A stretch of 64,000 bases of DNA from Acanthopleura granulata (Eukaryota > Mollusca > Polyplacophora > Chitonida > Chitonidae), in the NCBI GenBank assembly GCA_016165875.1, contig JABBOT010000001.1, positions 43,275,879 through 43,339,878 of the forward strand, given 5' to 3'. A program made the translations under genes and the position numbers. The notes beneath the pieces were generated by a model. The model did no database searches. It was not told where the DNA came from and saw nothing but the letters and a program-made list of their open reading frames with translations. Positions within the stretch are counted from its first letter, which is position 1. Every line of letters begins with the position of its first letter. This document shows, piece by piece, positions 14,301-24,500 of the stretch.

Positions 14301-17300
14301 CACGATGCCATGATGTCTGAGCGTAACGTCAATATTTCGAAAGATATATTAACTCTTATAATCATCTGTAAATTCAAAACCAAAACTGGCCTTCGTTAGT
14401 GACGCAAATAAGCCTATTGCCTCAAGCTCTACATATCGACAGCTTGGGTGTCTATTTTATTGTGAGGAAAATGCATTTAAGTGTACTTTTTACAATTCCC
14501 GATGAATATGACTATAATGAGAGAAATTTATAAATAGCCATTATCCGGCAAGCCACATTCTTGAATAATTATGACGTCACCCGCGGCAATGGTTTTGGTC
14601 TCGCAAACTTAAAGCTTATATGGAGCTCATGAAAAAAACGTATTCTACTGACTGCACTTTGTTTGCAGTAATATGGAAATCCAAAGCGTATCGATATGTA
14701 CCTTTTATGTTTTACTGACAACACTGTAGTAAGTATTGATGATCTCACAGGTAGCTGACACAGATGACAAGTTGAAAGAAACTAAATTTACTAATTATAC
14801 ATGTATATATACAGACTGACAATGGTCGCAATATTGCTGAAATAATGTTCAGAACGAACGCCTGAGATTCCGCGATACGAGACCTGTCGAAACTTATTTG
14901 TCTGTCTGTGAAATCTTATCATCATGGAAAAGAAAACAAGCAGAATTTAAACTGACAGGCGTATTCTCATAGCTTCGGTCATCCGAAATCGTTAAAAAAA
15001 ACTCGTCTCCAGCTGCCAGCAAAACCAGAGTTGAGACGTTACTGGATCCTTTCTATAGGGCTGAAGAACATGCAGTTGTTCTATTGCTTCACCCAGCCAA
15101 AGGTACAATTTCATTCACCAGATTTCGCCAAAAAAGAAAGGCATCTAAGGCTATCCGAAAAGCCAAAGCTTCCGTATTCCTGAAACCTTGCAGGTTAGCA
15201 TGTAACTTCCTGTTATAATTGACTCACCAGGAATCGCCTACAACGTGTATCTAGCTGTCTGAAATACCACAGCCTCCCGGGCTTAGGCGGCCTAATTTGG
15301 CTGGGATAGAACATATATTTACAGTGACTCATCACCCCACCCCAGATTATATCATGTTCCGCTGACCCTAAACTCTAGATATGCCGTGAATCTGAACGAA
15401 GTCGAACCTCAAAAATCGCCTCGTTTTCTTGCTGAAAGTTGTCAGAACGCGTCTCCAGTTATAGAAGCCTTTGAACCTCTGGGGCATAGGCCGCCGTATG
15501 CAAGGGCCGTATAACGAAGGCGGTGTAATATGTCGTCAATCGTAACTGACAAGGCGACATATATCCACAGTGTGTGTCGTCATGGCAAATACGTTTGACA
15601 TAACTTACATGTTGTTTGTAAAACTTGCCCCAGAACCTTGACCTGATGAAGTAAAGCAGTCGATCCCCTTCCTGGCCACACCTATGTTATGATACGTAAT
15701 GGTTGCTTTTTTTCATTTCGCAGATGTTTATATGCGCATGACTGTATAAATTTAAAGTTAGTACTATTCTGTGAATGTTCAGTTCTCGAAGATGTTCCTT
15801 GAAATACCCTTACGCATTAAACTAAGTTCCATGTGAGGGTTGAATTTATTTACTTCTTAAGTACAGCTCATGCTGACTTCCTCTCCGGCCGTACATAGGA
15901 AGGCCCGGCAGCAACCTGCGGATGGTTGTGGGTTTCTCCAGGGCATTGCCCGGTTTCCTCCCACCATAATGATGGCCGCAGTCATATAAGTGAAATATTC
16001 TTGAGTGCGGCGTAAACAGCAAACAAATTAATCAATAAATTCTTTTCTTTGACTCTTGCTTAATGCCATACTTTAAAAGGTTTCACTTAATTGCGGAGGA
16101 AACCAGAGTGCATCGCGTGAACCAACGACCTTGGGCAAGTTATTGACGCACTTATTGTCGCCAAGGTAACACGAACTGGTGACAGCATGGGAATACAGTG
16201 GGATGAAACAAGTAAGATGTTTGGATGAAAATAATATAACACGCACACGATCTATAGGCCGATGAAAGAAAGCGGTATAAATGTAGGCGTACGCTATAAG
16301 CTCTGTCTAAATGTAAAACAGTGAAGTTGAAACATTTAGTCCGGATGTCAACCTGTTATACCTCGGAAAATCGTTCCCCAAAACTCGCCTTACAAAGTTA
16401 TTGTGTACATGAATTAAGTGTTATGACAACACTGCATCTGAGTAATTCTAGAATTCCAGAACTGAACGAGGAGGCGAAATTCAATCGACAACACCAGATT
16501 CAGATCAGGGAGCGAGAATTGCACGAAATTCTCGACTGAATGTCGTTGGAGTCTCGTTGCAATCTCGTCAGATTGTCGCGCTGGCGTCCTTCAAATATCG
16601 CAGTTACTGGGTTGGGACGAAACTGGCTTCCTTAACTATCCTCCACACAGTCGTCGCTGTTGTGGTTTTACTCTCTGCACTGTAGTCTTTTATATTATAT
16701 ATCTATATGTAACAGCAACAGCACGATATGTTAACAAAACTAAGATAACCCGAGTGGTGTAAATATCACGTACTCTCTTAACATTTACAGGCTTTAGCCC
16801 TAGGAAACGCACTGCATGAACTGTGGAGTGTACAGTAAAAAAAAAACCAAGAAAAAAACCCCTAAAAAACACAAAACAAACAAACAGCAAATGACCCTCT
16901 CTGTGTGGCTGAGAGTTAAATGTTACATACAGACTTCCACAACGGAAGTTCTCTCTCCTTGATTTTGTGGCTTTCAAGAGTATAACGACTAACGAAAATT
17001 GCACTGAATATCGTGATATTCATATGGCGTGAATATGGTGTGCAGAGTCCACTTTGCTCTGAGATCATCTCGTGCCCGCTGACCGCTGATCATCTCAACA
17101 ACCCAAGATCCGGCTGAGCGGATGTACGCATATGAGCCTGTTTACTTCACTGACAGCTGTATACATCTCTAAGCCACATAACTGAGTGTGGATGCATGTA
17201 TTTTCATGAGTTCTGTTTTCGCTGTTTTTAGGTCTGTATGGGTTGTGCAATCTGCCTATCATCCAACAGTCAGTATTTGTGAACAGCAATACTCCCCAAA

Positions 17301-17911
17301 ACACGCCCCACATATTTCTTTTGTTCCTCTTTGTGTAAGGTTTCATGTCGCTTTCAGCATTACTTTAGCCAGATTACAATGTTGTTTGCGTCCAATATGG
17401 AGTGATTTCAAATCAGACACGGATGTACCTTCTCGGATATTCCACACCAAGAAAACAATACCCATCGTGACGACATCGTGACATTAAATCTGTTAACGTT
17501 AAAATCTTATACATGATCCGTCTAGGCACAGGCGTGGTATATGCTCGTAATTTGTAAAAATCGAATATCAACTTTACATGGCAGAAAACGCTTAAACGTG
17601 GGAAATTTCCCTTGAAAAAGTGTGTTCAGTAGCTTTTTTTATGTTTAGGACCTATAAAATGATTAAAATAAAGGTTTAGGCCTAATGTTAATTTCCATTC
17701 CAAAATTAAAGTACAATGACAATAATTTATCGTATAAAGTTTACTTAAAAGAATTCCGATGTCCGTTAATGGACTCTAACTAGATAATCTGAGGAAAACG
17801 CAGATGTGTAAATCATATAAAAACGCGCCAACAGAACAACAAAAGAGAGAGAGAACACTCACCATTTGCTAGGAGCCACCACAGTGTGATGCTGAAGATG
17901 AAGCTCATCAT
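2336..17911 (-). CDS. RGM-family (repulsive guidance molecule-like) GPI-anchored protein, copy 1
   Basis: Ten coding exons in transcript order: 17911-17863, 13902-13680, 13490-13288, 12654-12498, 11141-10988, 10424-10227, 5128-5014, 4409-4215, 3741-3605, 2560-2336. They join to 1656 nt (551 aa plus stop). All introns are GT-AG, with phases 1,2,1,2,0,0,1,1,0. Exon 1 encodes a signal peptide (MMSFIFSITLWWLLAN). Residues 17-262 form a Cys-rich N-terminal half of no clear family. Residues 263-431 match the RGM C-terminal, vWD-like domain: a Cys then YGDPHL (GDPH 276-279, the RGM autocleavage motif), LPTVFDN, VLTLRQWSGNYFFTLRV and SGCPSSQI. RRKR at 440-443 is a furin-type site, followed by CEISC...SCKFDC. 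The last exon carries NMT, a Pro/Thr-rich stalk and a hydrophobic GPI signal. By family knowledge RGMs bind BMPs and neogenin at the cell surface; the ligand here is unknown. The start was chosen by alignment with copy 2 and the TATA box 83 bp upstream. Confidence 0.88.
3008..3135. repeat. Degenerate ~26-29 bp tandem repeat (copy 1 intron 9)
   Basis: Four to five imperfect units containing GGGCACCGCCAATGAGTGCA, in the intron between exons 9 and 10 of copy 1. Confidence 0.6.
3991..4120 (-). mobile_element. SINE, 3' half only, beside exon 8 of copy 1
   Basis: It starts with the ATTTATTTCATTGGTG tail and ends at ACCATCCACAGGT; the tRNA head is missing. It lies about 95 bp after the exon 8 donor. 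Confidence 0.8.
4650..4800. repeat. 38-bp tandem repeat (copy 1 intron 7)
   Basis: GTTATAACGAGGC-type units start at 4660, 4698, 4736 and 4774, an exact 38-bp spacing. A second two-copy repeat of about 56 bp (CCAATATTGCTCAT / GGATATTACTCAT) follows to about 4900. Confidence 0.75.
6107..6361 (+). mobile_element. Full-length tRNA-headed SINE with target duplication
   Basis: The head GGGGGCCTCCGTTGCTTAG / TTGGTTAGCGCGCTAAC is tRNA-like (A-box region) and is followed by the body (CTGGCTTCCTCTCCGGCC, GGTTTCTTCCCACCATAATG). The element ends with CACCAATCAG and an AAAT-type tail. An 11-bp direct duplication TATTGACCGAT lies at 6095-6105 and 6362-6372, which marks target-primed insertion. This is the cleanest copy of the main SINE family in the window. 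Confidence 0.9.
6787..8476 (-). pseudogene. Decayed transposase-like ORF in intron 6 of copy 1
   Basis: Reading leftwards, the pieces are: MSKTDSEIQNKRRARI and DPHKFCLY from 8476; AISRVAPGKTDFITVRNEDG around 8120; DLRPKHVLLTSQIPHNVCGC around 7930; FTEDYTVSFQDEIQSAYW around 7560; VNIWTDGPSSQFTSRYIF around 7340; and SHGKFPNEALGGNAKRM around 7220. They fall in different frames, with stops between, so the copy is dead. The order and motifs match a multicopy protein family seen in many invertebrate genomes (N-terminal basic RRxRxKxDP block, PKHV/CVC segment, DFAENY-like segment, SDGxxxQFKN-like segment, SHGKGxxDGxGGxxKR-like segment). The two Asp motifs suggest an RNase H-fold transposase, which is inference. 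No terminal repeats were identified. Confidence 0.6.
12001..12085 (-). mobile_element. SINE with internal deletion
   Basis: A (TTTA)n tail is joined directly to the tRNA-like head (CATTACGCTGC ... CAGCCACGGAGACCCC); the whole body is missing. Confidence 0.65.
12975..13190 (-). mobile_element. Old SINE copy (copy 1 intron 3)
   Basis: A diverged body is recognisable from GTGCTCAAGAATATTTCA to GGCTCCTGAGTCATTGCC. Confidence 0.75.
14157..14240 (-). mobile_element. Truncated SINE (tail and 3' body)
   Basis: TTTATTTATTTGGTTGGTG then CAAGAATATTTCACTTATAC up to CCAGCATTATG. Confidence 0.8.
15861..16040 (+). mobile_element. 5'-truncated SINE
   Basis: It begins in the body at CAGCTCATGCTGACTTCC and runs through GCAACCTGCGGATGG to an AAACAAATTAATCAATAAAT tail. 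The tRNA head is absent. Confidence 0.8.
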
Positions 17912-17991
17912 ATCGTAATGACAGCTGTACAGGCTGTGGTAGGTACACTCCCTAAGTCGATGCAGTCTGACTCAGGGGAAGTACTTCACGC

Positions 17992-18035
17992 TATATACCG
18001 GTAAGCTTACCCCATGTGTTTCAAAATAAACCACA
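17992..18035 (-). promoter_or_regulatory. Core promoter of copy 1: TATA box plus conserved TGTGGTTT block
   Basis: TATATA at 17992-17997 lies about 83 bp upstream of the ATG. On the minus strand, TGTGGTTT followed by TTTTGAAA occupies 18019-18035. Both elements, and the spacer homology (CTAAGTCGA in the presumed 5' UTR region), recur upstream of copy 2. TGTGGT is the RUNX consensus core; use by a RUNX factor is inference. Confidence 0.55.
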
Positions 18036-18844
18036 ATTGTAACGTTTAACGTTTAAATCATGCTGTTTTGCATTGTATGATTACGAGAATACAAACCCGC
18101 GTAGATATTCAATGGGACGAAACTTTGCCAAGCGACTCTCTTTCCCTAGCAGTATCTACCAGCTAAAACACAGACCACATTGCACGCTGGATTTACGGTT
18201 TCGGCACCACATAATAGGGAAGATCATCTCCCAAATGTCAGCGAAAATTTCCCATTACGAAAACTGGGAGGAGACTATGAAGTCATATGAAGAGGGAAAT
18301 TCCAAATTGCATTAGGAGTTAGGCGAAATAAATCCCTGAAACTAGAAAGGAAATCGCACCCCTGTCGATCAGAACAAATAAATGTTGATCGCTAGAGCTC
18401 GAAACATAGGCTAAATTTACTCAACTCGTTTCCTATCTTTCATATGCGATGACCAATCGTGTGATATCCTCAATATAATAAATGGAGTTAATCTAATTTC
18501 TCGTAGGTATAATGATCTAACGACAGTGTGTCTTATGACACGACACGACAGTGTGTCTTGAGATTTAGTCTATTCCCAGAGACTGTAGTGCAGGCTTTTA
18601 CCACTGTTCAGAATTCAGAAGAGTACTCTCTACGCCCACTGTCCAGCATACCTCTAGTTCTGAACGATCATGACGTCACCCGAGGCAATGAGTTTTTCGC
18701 ATTTTATGTGCAATAATATGCACGTTTAACATATCAATGTATTGAGTTTTTAGGTTTTACAAGTCACTGACCAAAGAGAGGTTTGGTAGTAACTATGACT
18801 GATTTTACACACAATTAAATGTACGCGATAAGTTAAAAGAAAGA

Positions 18845-19500
18845 GAGTACAGAATCGAGTGCCCTTGTGGAAATGGTATGGGGAGGTCCACTACAATATC
18901 TTCCACGGTTCAGCTGGCAATACACCGGGCCAGATTGATTCAGCTGGGTTGGGACACATACTACCTAAGACATAAAGTTCTCTCTCAACCGGAGCATGGG
19001 CTTCAGGCAATGAGGTATCAGCGGATTTCCCTCACCCAACAGGTGTCGCTGAGGTGAATTAGGACTTCTACATCATAAGTCCTTTGTTCCCTAACGTCAA
19101 ACATTTTGCGTAGACGTCGCGCAGTTGACGATGCAGTAGAATCTTTGGCGTCACCAAAATGACGCCACATGATCCACTTCGGACGTCTTCCGGTATCCCA
19201 GTCTAAAATTTTCCGGTCGCGATTGCTTCACGTTAATTTTTTGTATTGTAGTTCTTTCACCTCGCGAACGGTGAAAGCCTTCGGTGTAGTAATCACTGCT
19301 ACAGAAAGAACACACTTCTCTGGGCCGTGTTTTGTTCCGCGGAAGACTCAATTCTTGGTGCTAGGAGTCTGGACAAGGTGTCAGCGAAATTTTTGACACC
19401 AAATATGTGCACCACTTTGAAGTCGTACCGTCGAAGGCACCAAACCCTCCGTTTCACCGGGGTCTGTAAATCACCTCAAGGGGTTTATGGTTGCTGACGA
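18845..19500 (-). mobile_element. Degraded Ty3/Gypsy-type pol fragment (RNase H to integrase)
   Basis: On the minus strand, in shifting frames, one reads NHKPLEVIY near 19490, then RRYDFKVVHIFGVKNFADTLSRL near 19440-19360, which matches the conserved end of Gypsy RNase H (TDHKPLE ... YDFxVxYxPGKxNxADxLSR). Further on, LPAEPWKIL.VDLPIPFPQG near 18910 matches the integrase stretch LPxxPWxxIAVDxxGPFPxG. Multiple stops and frameshifts show it is dead. It lies between the 5' end of copy 1 and the 3' end of copy 2. No LTRs were recognised. Confidence 0.6.
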
Positions 19501-19682
19501 GTGACGTATTGAACGTAACCTATAGCCGCAACAGCTCGGACTCGGTCAGGGGTTGGCTCTATGCCTTTCCAGATAGAAGTACTACAGAAATAAACCGGTC
19601 CATGTCTAGGTTTAGTGTCAACCTAGGGTCGGTTATACGTTTCATAACTGCGTGTAGCCGTTATACTAGTCTTATGGAGTAT

Positions 19683-19734
19683 ACGTTGTATGCTACCGAT
19701 ATAAGGTGTAAATTGTATCGGTAGCATACAACGT
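19683..19734. repeat. Perfect 19-bp inverted repeat (hairpin)
   Basis: ACGTTGTATGCTACCGATA at 19683-19701 and its exact reverse complement at 19716-19734, separated by 14 nt. It lies just outside the Ty3/Gypsy remnant. It could be a transposon end, a small hairpin RNA or an extruding cruciform; the sequence alone does not decide. Confidence 0.8.
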
Positions 19735-20231
19735 CTAATTCATTTGGGCACCGTTATATACAAACCAAAATGCGTCTGGAACGTTGTAATGTCTCGTGAC
19801 TCAGACGCCAGTTCTCACTGGTGGTAAACCGATTTAAATCTAATTTGCTATAAACCTCCTATCCGTTCATGTTATGTGGTACATCATGTGCCATATTTGA
19901 AACTTTATTTACACTTTCTGGTATAGGTTCGTTCCTGACAGACATCTGATTTTCCACCTTCTCACAATGGTGCAAGAGTGCACGTTGAAGAGTCAGTGCC
20001 TGCCCATAAAAGTCTAAAAGTTTACATCTGATGTAATTTGAAAATTTACATTACTCAGTATTTCACCTGTTAATGGATTTTGAATTTCTGTCCCGAAGGA
20101 ACAACTTATGGCTGCGTGTGCAAGCCTTGTTGCAAATTGCTACAGAACTTCACCCAATTTCTGCGTGATTTGACAAAACGTTTCACGGGAGGTCACACAG
20201 TGCACTCGTTGACAGCTGATACAGGTCAGTA

Positions 20232-20400
20232 TTTGTCAGGTACTTGGCGAAGGTCGGTGGTTTCCTCCTGACGAAGTTCGGTGGTTTCCTCCGGCACTCC
20301 CGTGCCCGCGACTTATAAACCTGGGAGCCGTGATGTAAGTGAAAAATTCCTACGTGCCGAGTTCATTAGGCAAACAACCAACCAATCAGTCTACCAACCC
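20232..20400 (+). mobile_element. SINE-like tail remnant after copy 2
   Basis: GGCGAAGGTCGGTGGTTTCC repeated twice, GGCACTCCCGTGCC, and an AACCAACCAATC tail. It lies near the presumed 3' end of the copy 2 transcript. Confidence 0.45.
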
Positions 20401-20502
20401 ACCCATCAATAATCATAAGAGGCCTGGAATTAAGTGTATAGCACTGATAAGAATATCTAAAAACACAATTAAGACAAAAAAGGAGGTCATCATATCAGTG
20501 AT

Positions 20503-20508
20503 TTTATT
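20503..20508 (-). terminator. Probable polyadenylation signal of copy 2
   Basis: AATAAA on the minus strand about 1 kb after the copy 2 stop, in the same local context (ATTTTATTGT.TAAAA on the plus strand) as the copy 1 signal. Confidence 0.4.
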
Positions 20509-21510
20509 GTATAAAACTTAACTCGCATCTGCATCGAAAAAGGATAAAGTTATCATCCATGAAATCACTTATCTCAACCGAATGAAGACGTTAAAGTTTT
20601 AAAATACAAAATAAAATATAAAAGTGAATGGGTTAAAATATAAATTGTTTCATTCAGAGAGATTACGTGATATACAACATGAATATACTAAGGCTATAAA
20701 CACTAGATTCACATAGAGTTGATCTGAGGTGTTTCGTTGAGCAAATTAAAGATAACTGAATGTGCAAGAAAATGACAAATATCGTAAGAACCGTTCAGTA
20801 TCAGCCAGGAGGCGTCATTTCGGTTGGATGAACAAATACAGTTAAAGTATAACTGTCAGTTTACGTACATGTCAGGCAAGCAGAAACAAAATGACGATTG
20901 GGGATGCGTGACAATCTTGTAATGATATAATAATCTTACGCCACTATATTATTTTCACAACTCTTTTTTTGTAATATTTATGCATATTTGATGCTTCAAT
21001 TCAAAGGCATTCTTCTTTTACTTCTGAATAAAAAAACATTAGGACTACATTGCCAAACCTTTGTCAACTCACATTCTGCACCCGTGACACACACCTCTTT
21101 AGACATTGTTATAAAACTTGTCTCCCTTGCAAATCTTCCGCAACCAGAGTAATCCAACATTATCAGTCTCGGCCCGCCTCGGCCAGCTTCGGCCAGCCTC
21201 GCTTGAACTCTATATTATTTATAATGCAAAAATGTTATAACATTCACGACTTAACGAAGTTCGTGGAAATGGAGGTGGCCTATTACTCCGAACTGTAGAG
21301 GAGGTATCATGATGTTTGAGTTGACGTATCATCATGAGTTGGATCATTAACTTCTACTTGAACTTGAGATCAGAGCCACTCTAAGAACCTAACGCTACAA
21401 AAATTGAAAATCTGTCTCTGTATAAAAACGCACAAAATTGGAATCGCTGTAAACAATAAGGTCGAACACAGAATTGAAATGATCCATCACGCTTAAAATT
21501 AGTATACTGA

Positions 21511-24500
21511 TTAGTTTGTTACCCCAAAGCCATTATAGGCCGCGAATCCTAAAAAGGCCACTAAAAGAAGACTGTGAGACAAGTGATTATGTGGTGCAGA
21601 GCTGGGTTTCTTCGGTGTGGTAGCTGTCATTGGCGTTGTGGGTTTGGGAGTGAGCGCCTTAGCAATGATATCCTCATCCATCTCAAGCACTATCCTGATG
21701 TCCTCTTCGGCAGACGCCGTCATGTTGGTGCCAGCCTGGGGACGAAAGCAGGGCGAAATGTCCATGCAATTAAGATAGTGTGAACAGAGAAACAACACTC
21801 AATCTAAATCACTCCCTACAACCTAATGAGGGCCTACGTTTTTCATTTCTTATTGTTTTTAATTTTTTTTGGGGGGGGGGGAACTAATGGCTTCTCTAGC
21901 TTTCGAAGTCCTGTCTTCACTAATCACTGAAGCTGTGAGTTCGAATCCACAGACAGCATTGGAAATAAAAGGAAATGCAAGCATGTCGAAGCATTTGGAA
22001 ATGCACATGGTAAGTAAATAAGGAAGAAATTCACAGAAATTCACAGAGTTAATTGCGAAATTAGAGGCTGATGACGAAACTGGTAATAGACTTACCTCAA
22101 CGTTATCCAGGGCATAACAGTCAAACTTACAGGACTGTCGCAAGTCGGGGTCAGATATGGTGTCGTTACACGCAGTCTCACACTGAGCCTCTGTGGCTCG
22201 CTTCCGCCTCAAGGCCGCCGCGCGTCGGAACAGCGAAGCTAGTAACATAAGTGAAAAACAACTGAATTAATCCACCGTTTTATTTAGCGAAAAGTAGAGA
22301 CTTAGTATAGCTCGCAAAGGTAAATAATATCTTCCACTCAGACCCCCTGGAGAGATGGTGAAACCTGGAGGCAGTGAGGGGGTCACAAAATATATGAGAT
22401 TGACAATAAACGGTAGCCACATTTGGTCAGCATCGGCTGTACTTTTTGCTAAGACTGATTTTTTGCAGGAAATGGTATAATCTTGTTAATACCTGCAGGC
22501 CAAGGATCTAGCTTTAACTTGAACTGCATTTATCAAAATTTTACACAATAATGCTGCTTAATAACAAAGGTGAACTCATTACACTGTTGAGCCCATATTG
22601 GTATATGGTCGATCGTAGTGGTTCAACTTGAGCACAGTGTAGGTCATGTTATCATTGTTAGAGTGGGATCACTTTGTGGGAAGCAAATATTTTTTTAGGG
22701 CTGAATTAAGTATTATCAATATTACATAGCATGAGACAGAAACCTGGATATAATAACAGGCTTTAACAAGACACTCCATACGTGGTCCCCATGGCCACGT
22801 ACGACACACCATATGTGTCCCCCTTGGGTACATATGGTGTGTTCATTTCCTACATGTTGCATTTTCCTAGACTGCCTCGAGGTACTGGTACATGCCCCTC
22901 GATCGTTAAGTATGGGATATCCAGAAATTATCATTAATATAGACAAAGAATTTAATTAAGCCCCCCCCCTCGGTTTTCACTGTTGCAATTCTGTACACAT
23001 GCGATTAATGCTCTTCTGTATCAAAAGAGTGTAAAATGTGACTGGCTGCGAGCCGTGTGCCCCCTTGGCTAATGACAAACGCTAATGACATTGGCATCCA
23101 TGAGAATTAATGATAACACAAATGTATTTCTATTATCACTGGTTTTATGTGAAACAATGGCTTTACAAGTATGGTTCTGTCGTGAGAAGTGTTGAAATTA
23201 CGCAATGAAAGCGTTATTTGGTATCTCGTAAATCGTTGTATTTACTGTATGCTCGGGTGTATTCGCCTCGTGTCTGGATGGCAGCCCGAATCCTTCTCCT
23301 AATATCACATGCCTTAAAAAACTTATTTATTTATTTGATTGGTGTTTCACGCCGTACTCAAGAATATTTCACTTAACACGACGGCGGTCAGCAGAGCCCG
23401 GAGAAAAACCCACGATCATCCGCAGGTTGCTGGCAGACCTTCCCACATACGGCAGGAGAGGAAGCCAGCATGAGCTGGTCTTGAACTCACAGCGACTGCA
23501 TGGGTGGGAGGCTTCGAGTTATTGTGCTGCGTGTCTTAAAAAAGGCAACAGTCATATGTGTTGATATATCAAACGGTTGTCGATACTTACATCTGTTTAT
23601 TATCTGCGATGATGGACAGCCAGATGCCAGTAAACCGTGAGACTTCTTGATGACACTCTGAGCCACCCTCAAGGTGAAGAAATAATTACCGGACCACTGG
23701 CGCAGGGTGAGGACCATCCCGGTGGACTCCTGGACAAACATCACCTGGCGGTAGTTGTTCAGGCTCAACGTCACTTTGTCATTCCCTAAACAACAGCATT
23801 CAAAACTTACTGACAAACTCTCTTGAGGCGCTCCTAATTTATTAGAAGGCGATATTAGAATGAGACTTCGTCCTTCTCGAGCTCTGATATGGTCCTTAAA
23901 GAACATGCCATTATGGAGCACTAGTCATCTGAAACTCAGCAACATTTATAATACATGTAGGTCTAACTTCAAATGAAATCTTCTCCACTTCATGTAACAA
24001 AAGATATCTTGGTGCCGACACTTTCAAATTAGCATGAATCCTACAGGAGAGTGAAGGTTGTGTTTACCTTGACCGAGGGACGTCTTGTTCGTGTTGTCAA
24101 ACACCGTGGGTAATGTTGTGTTGGATCCAGTGTAACTTGCCACAGTATTGCCAGAGCCCAAAGAATGGAAAGTAATTGTGACCTGGAAAATTTACAACAT
24201 TAAAATGCATGATCGTACATTATCATTTATAAACACTGATTTCAGAGCGTGATTCACATGCATAATGAGGGTAAAACATATGGGTGGGTAAAACCGGAGT
24301 CCTTGGAGAAAACCACCGACCTTTGGCAAGCTGACGAATGGACTAACGAATCTTCTCACATCTCACGAACACATAACTCACTATAATGATGTGATCTTCA
24401 GCTCAAGTTAAATTTTGAAATCGGCCACATGAGCGTGGTCCGCGCCTTACTGTTATTGCCTACAAATCCCCTTTCCATGGTCGGGATTGAGCCACAACTT

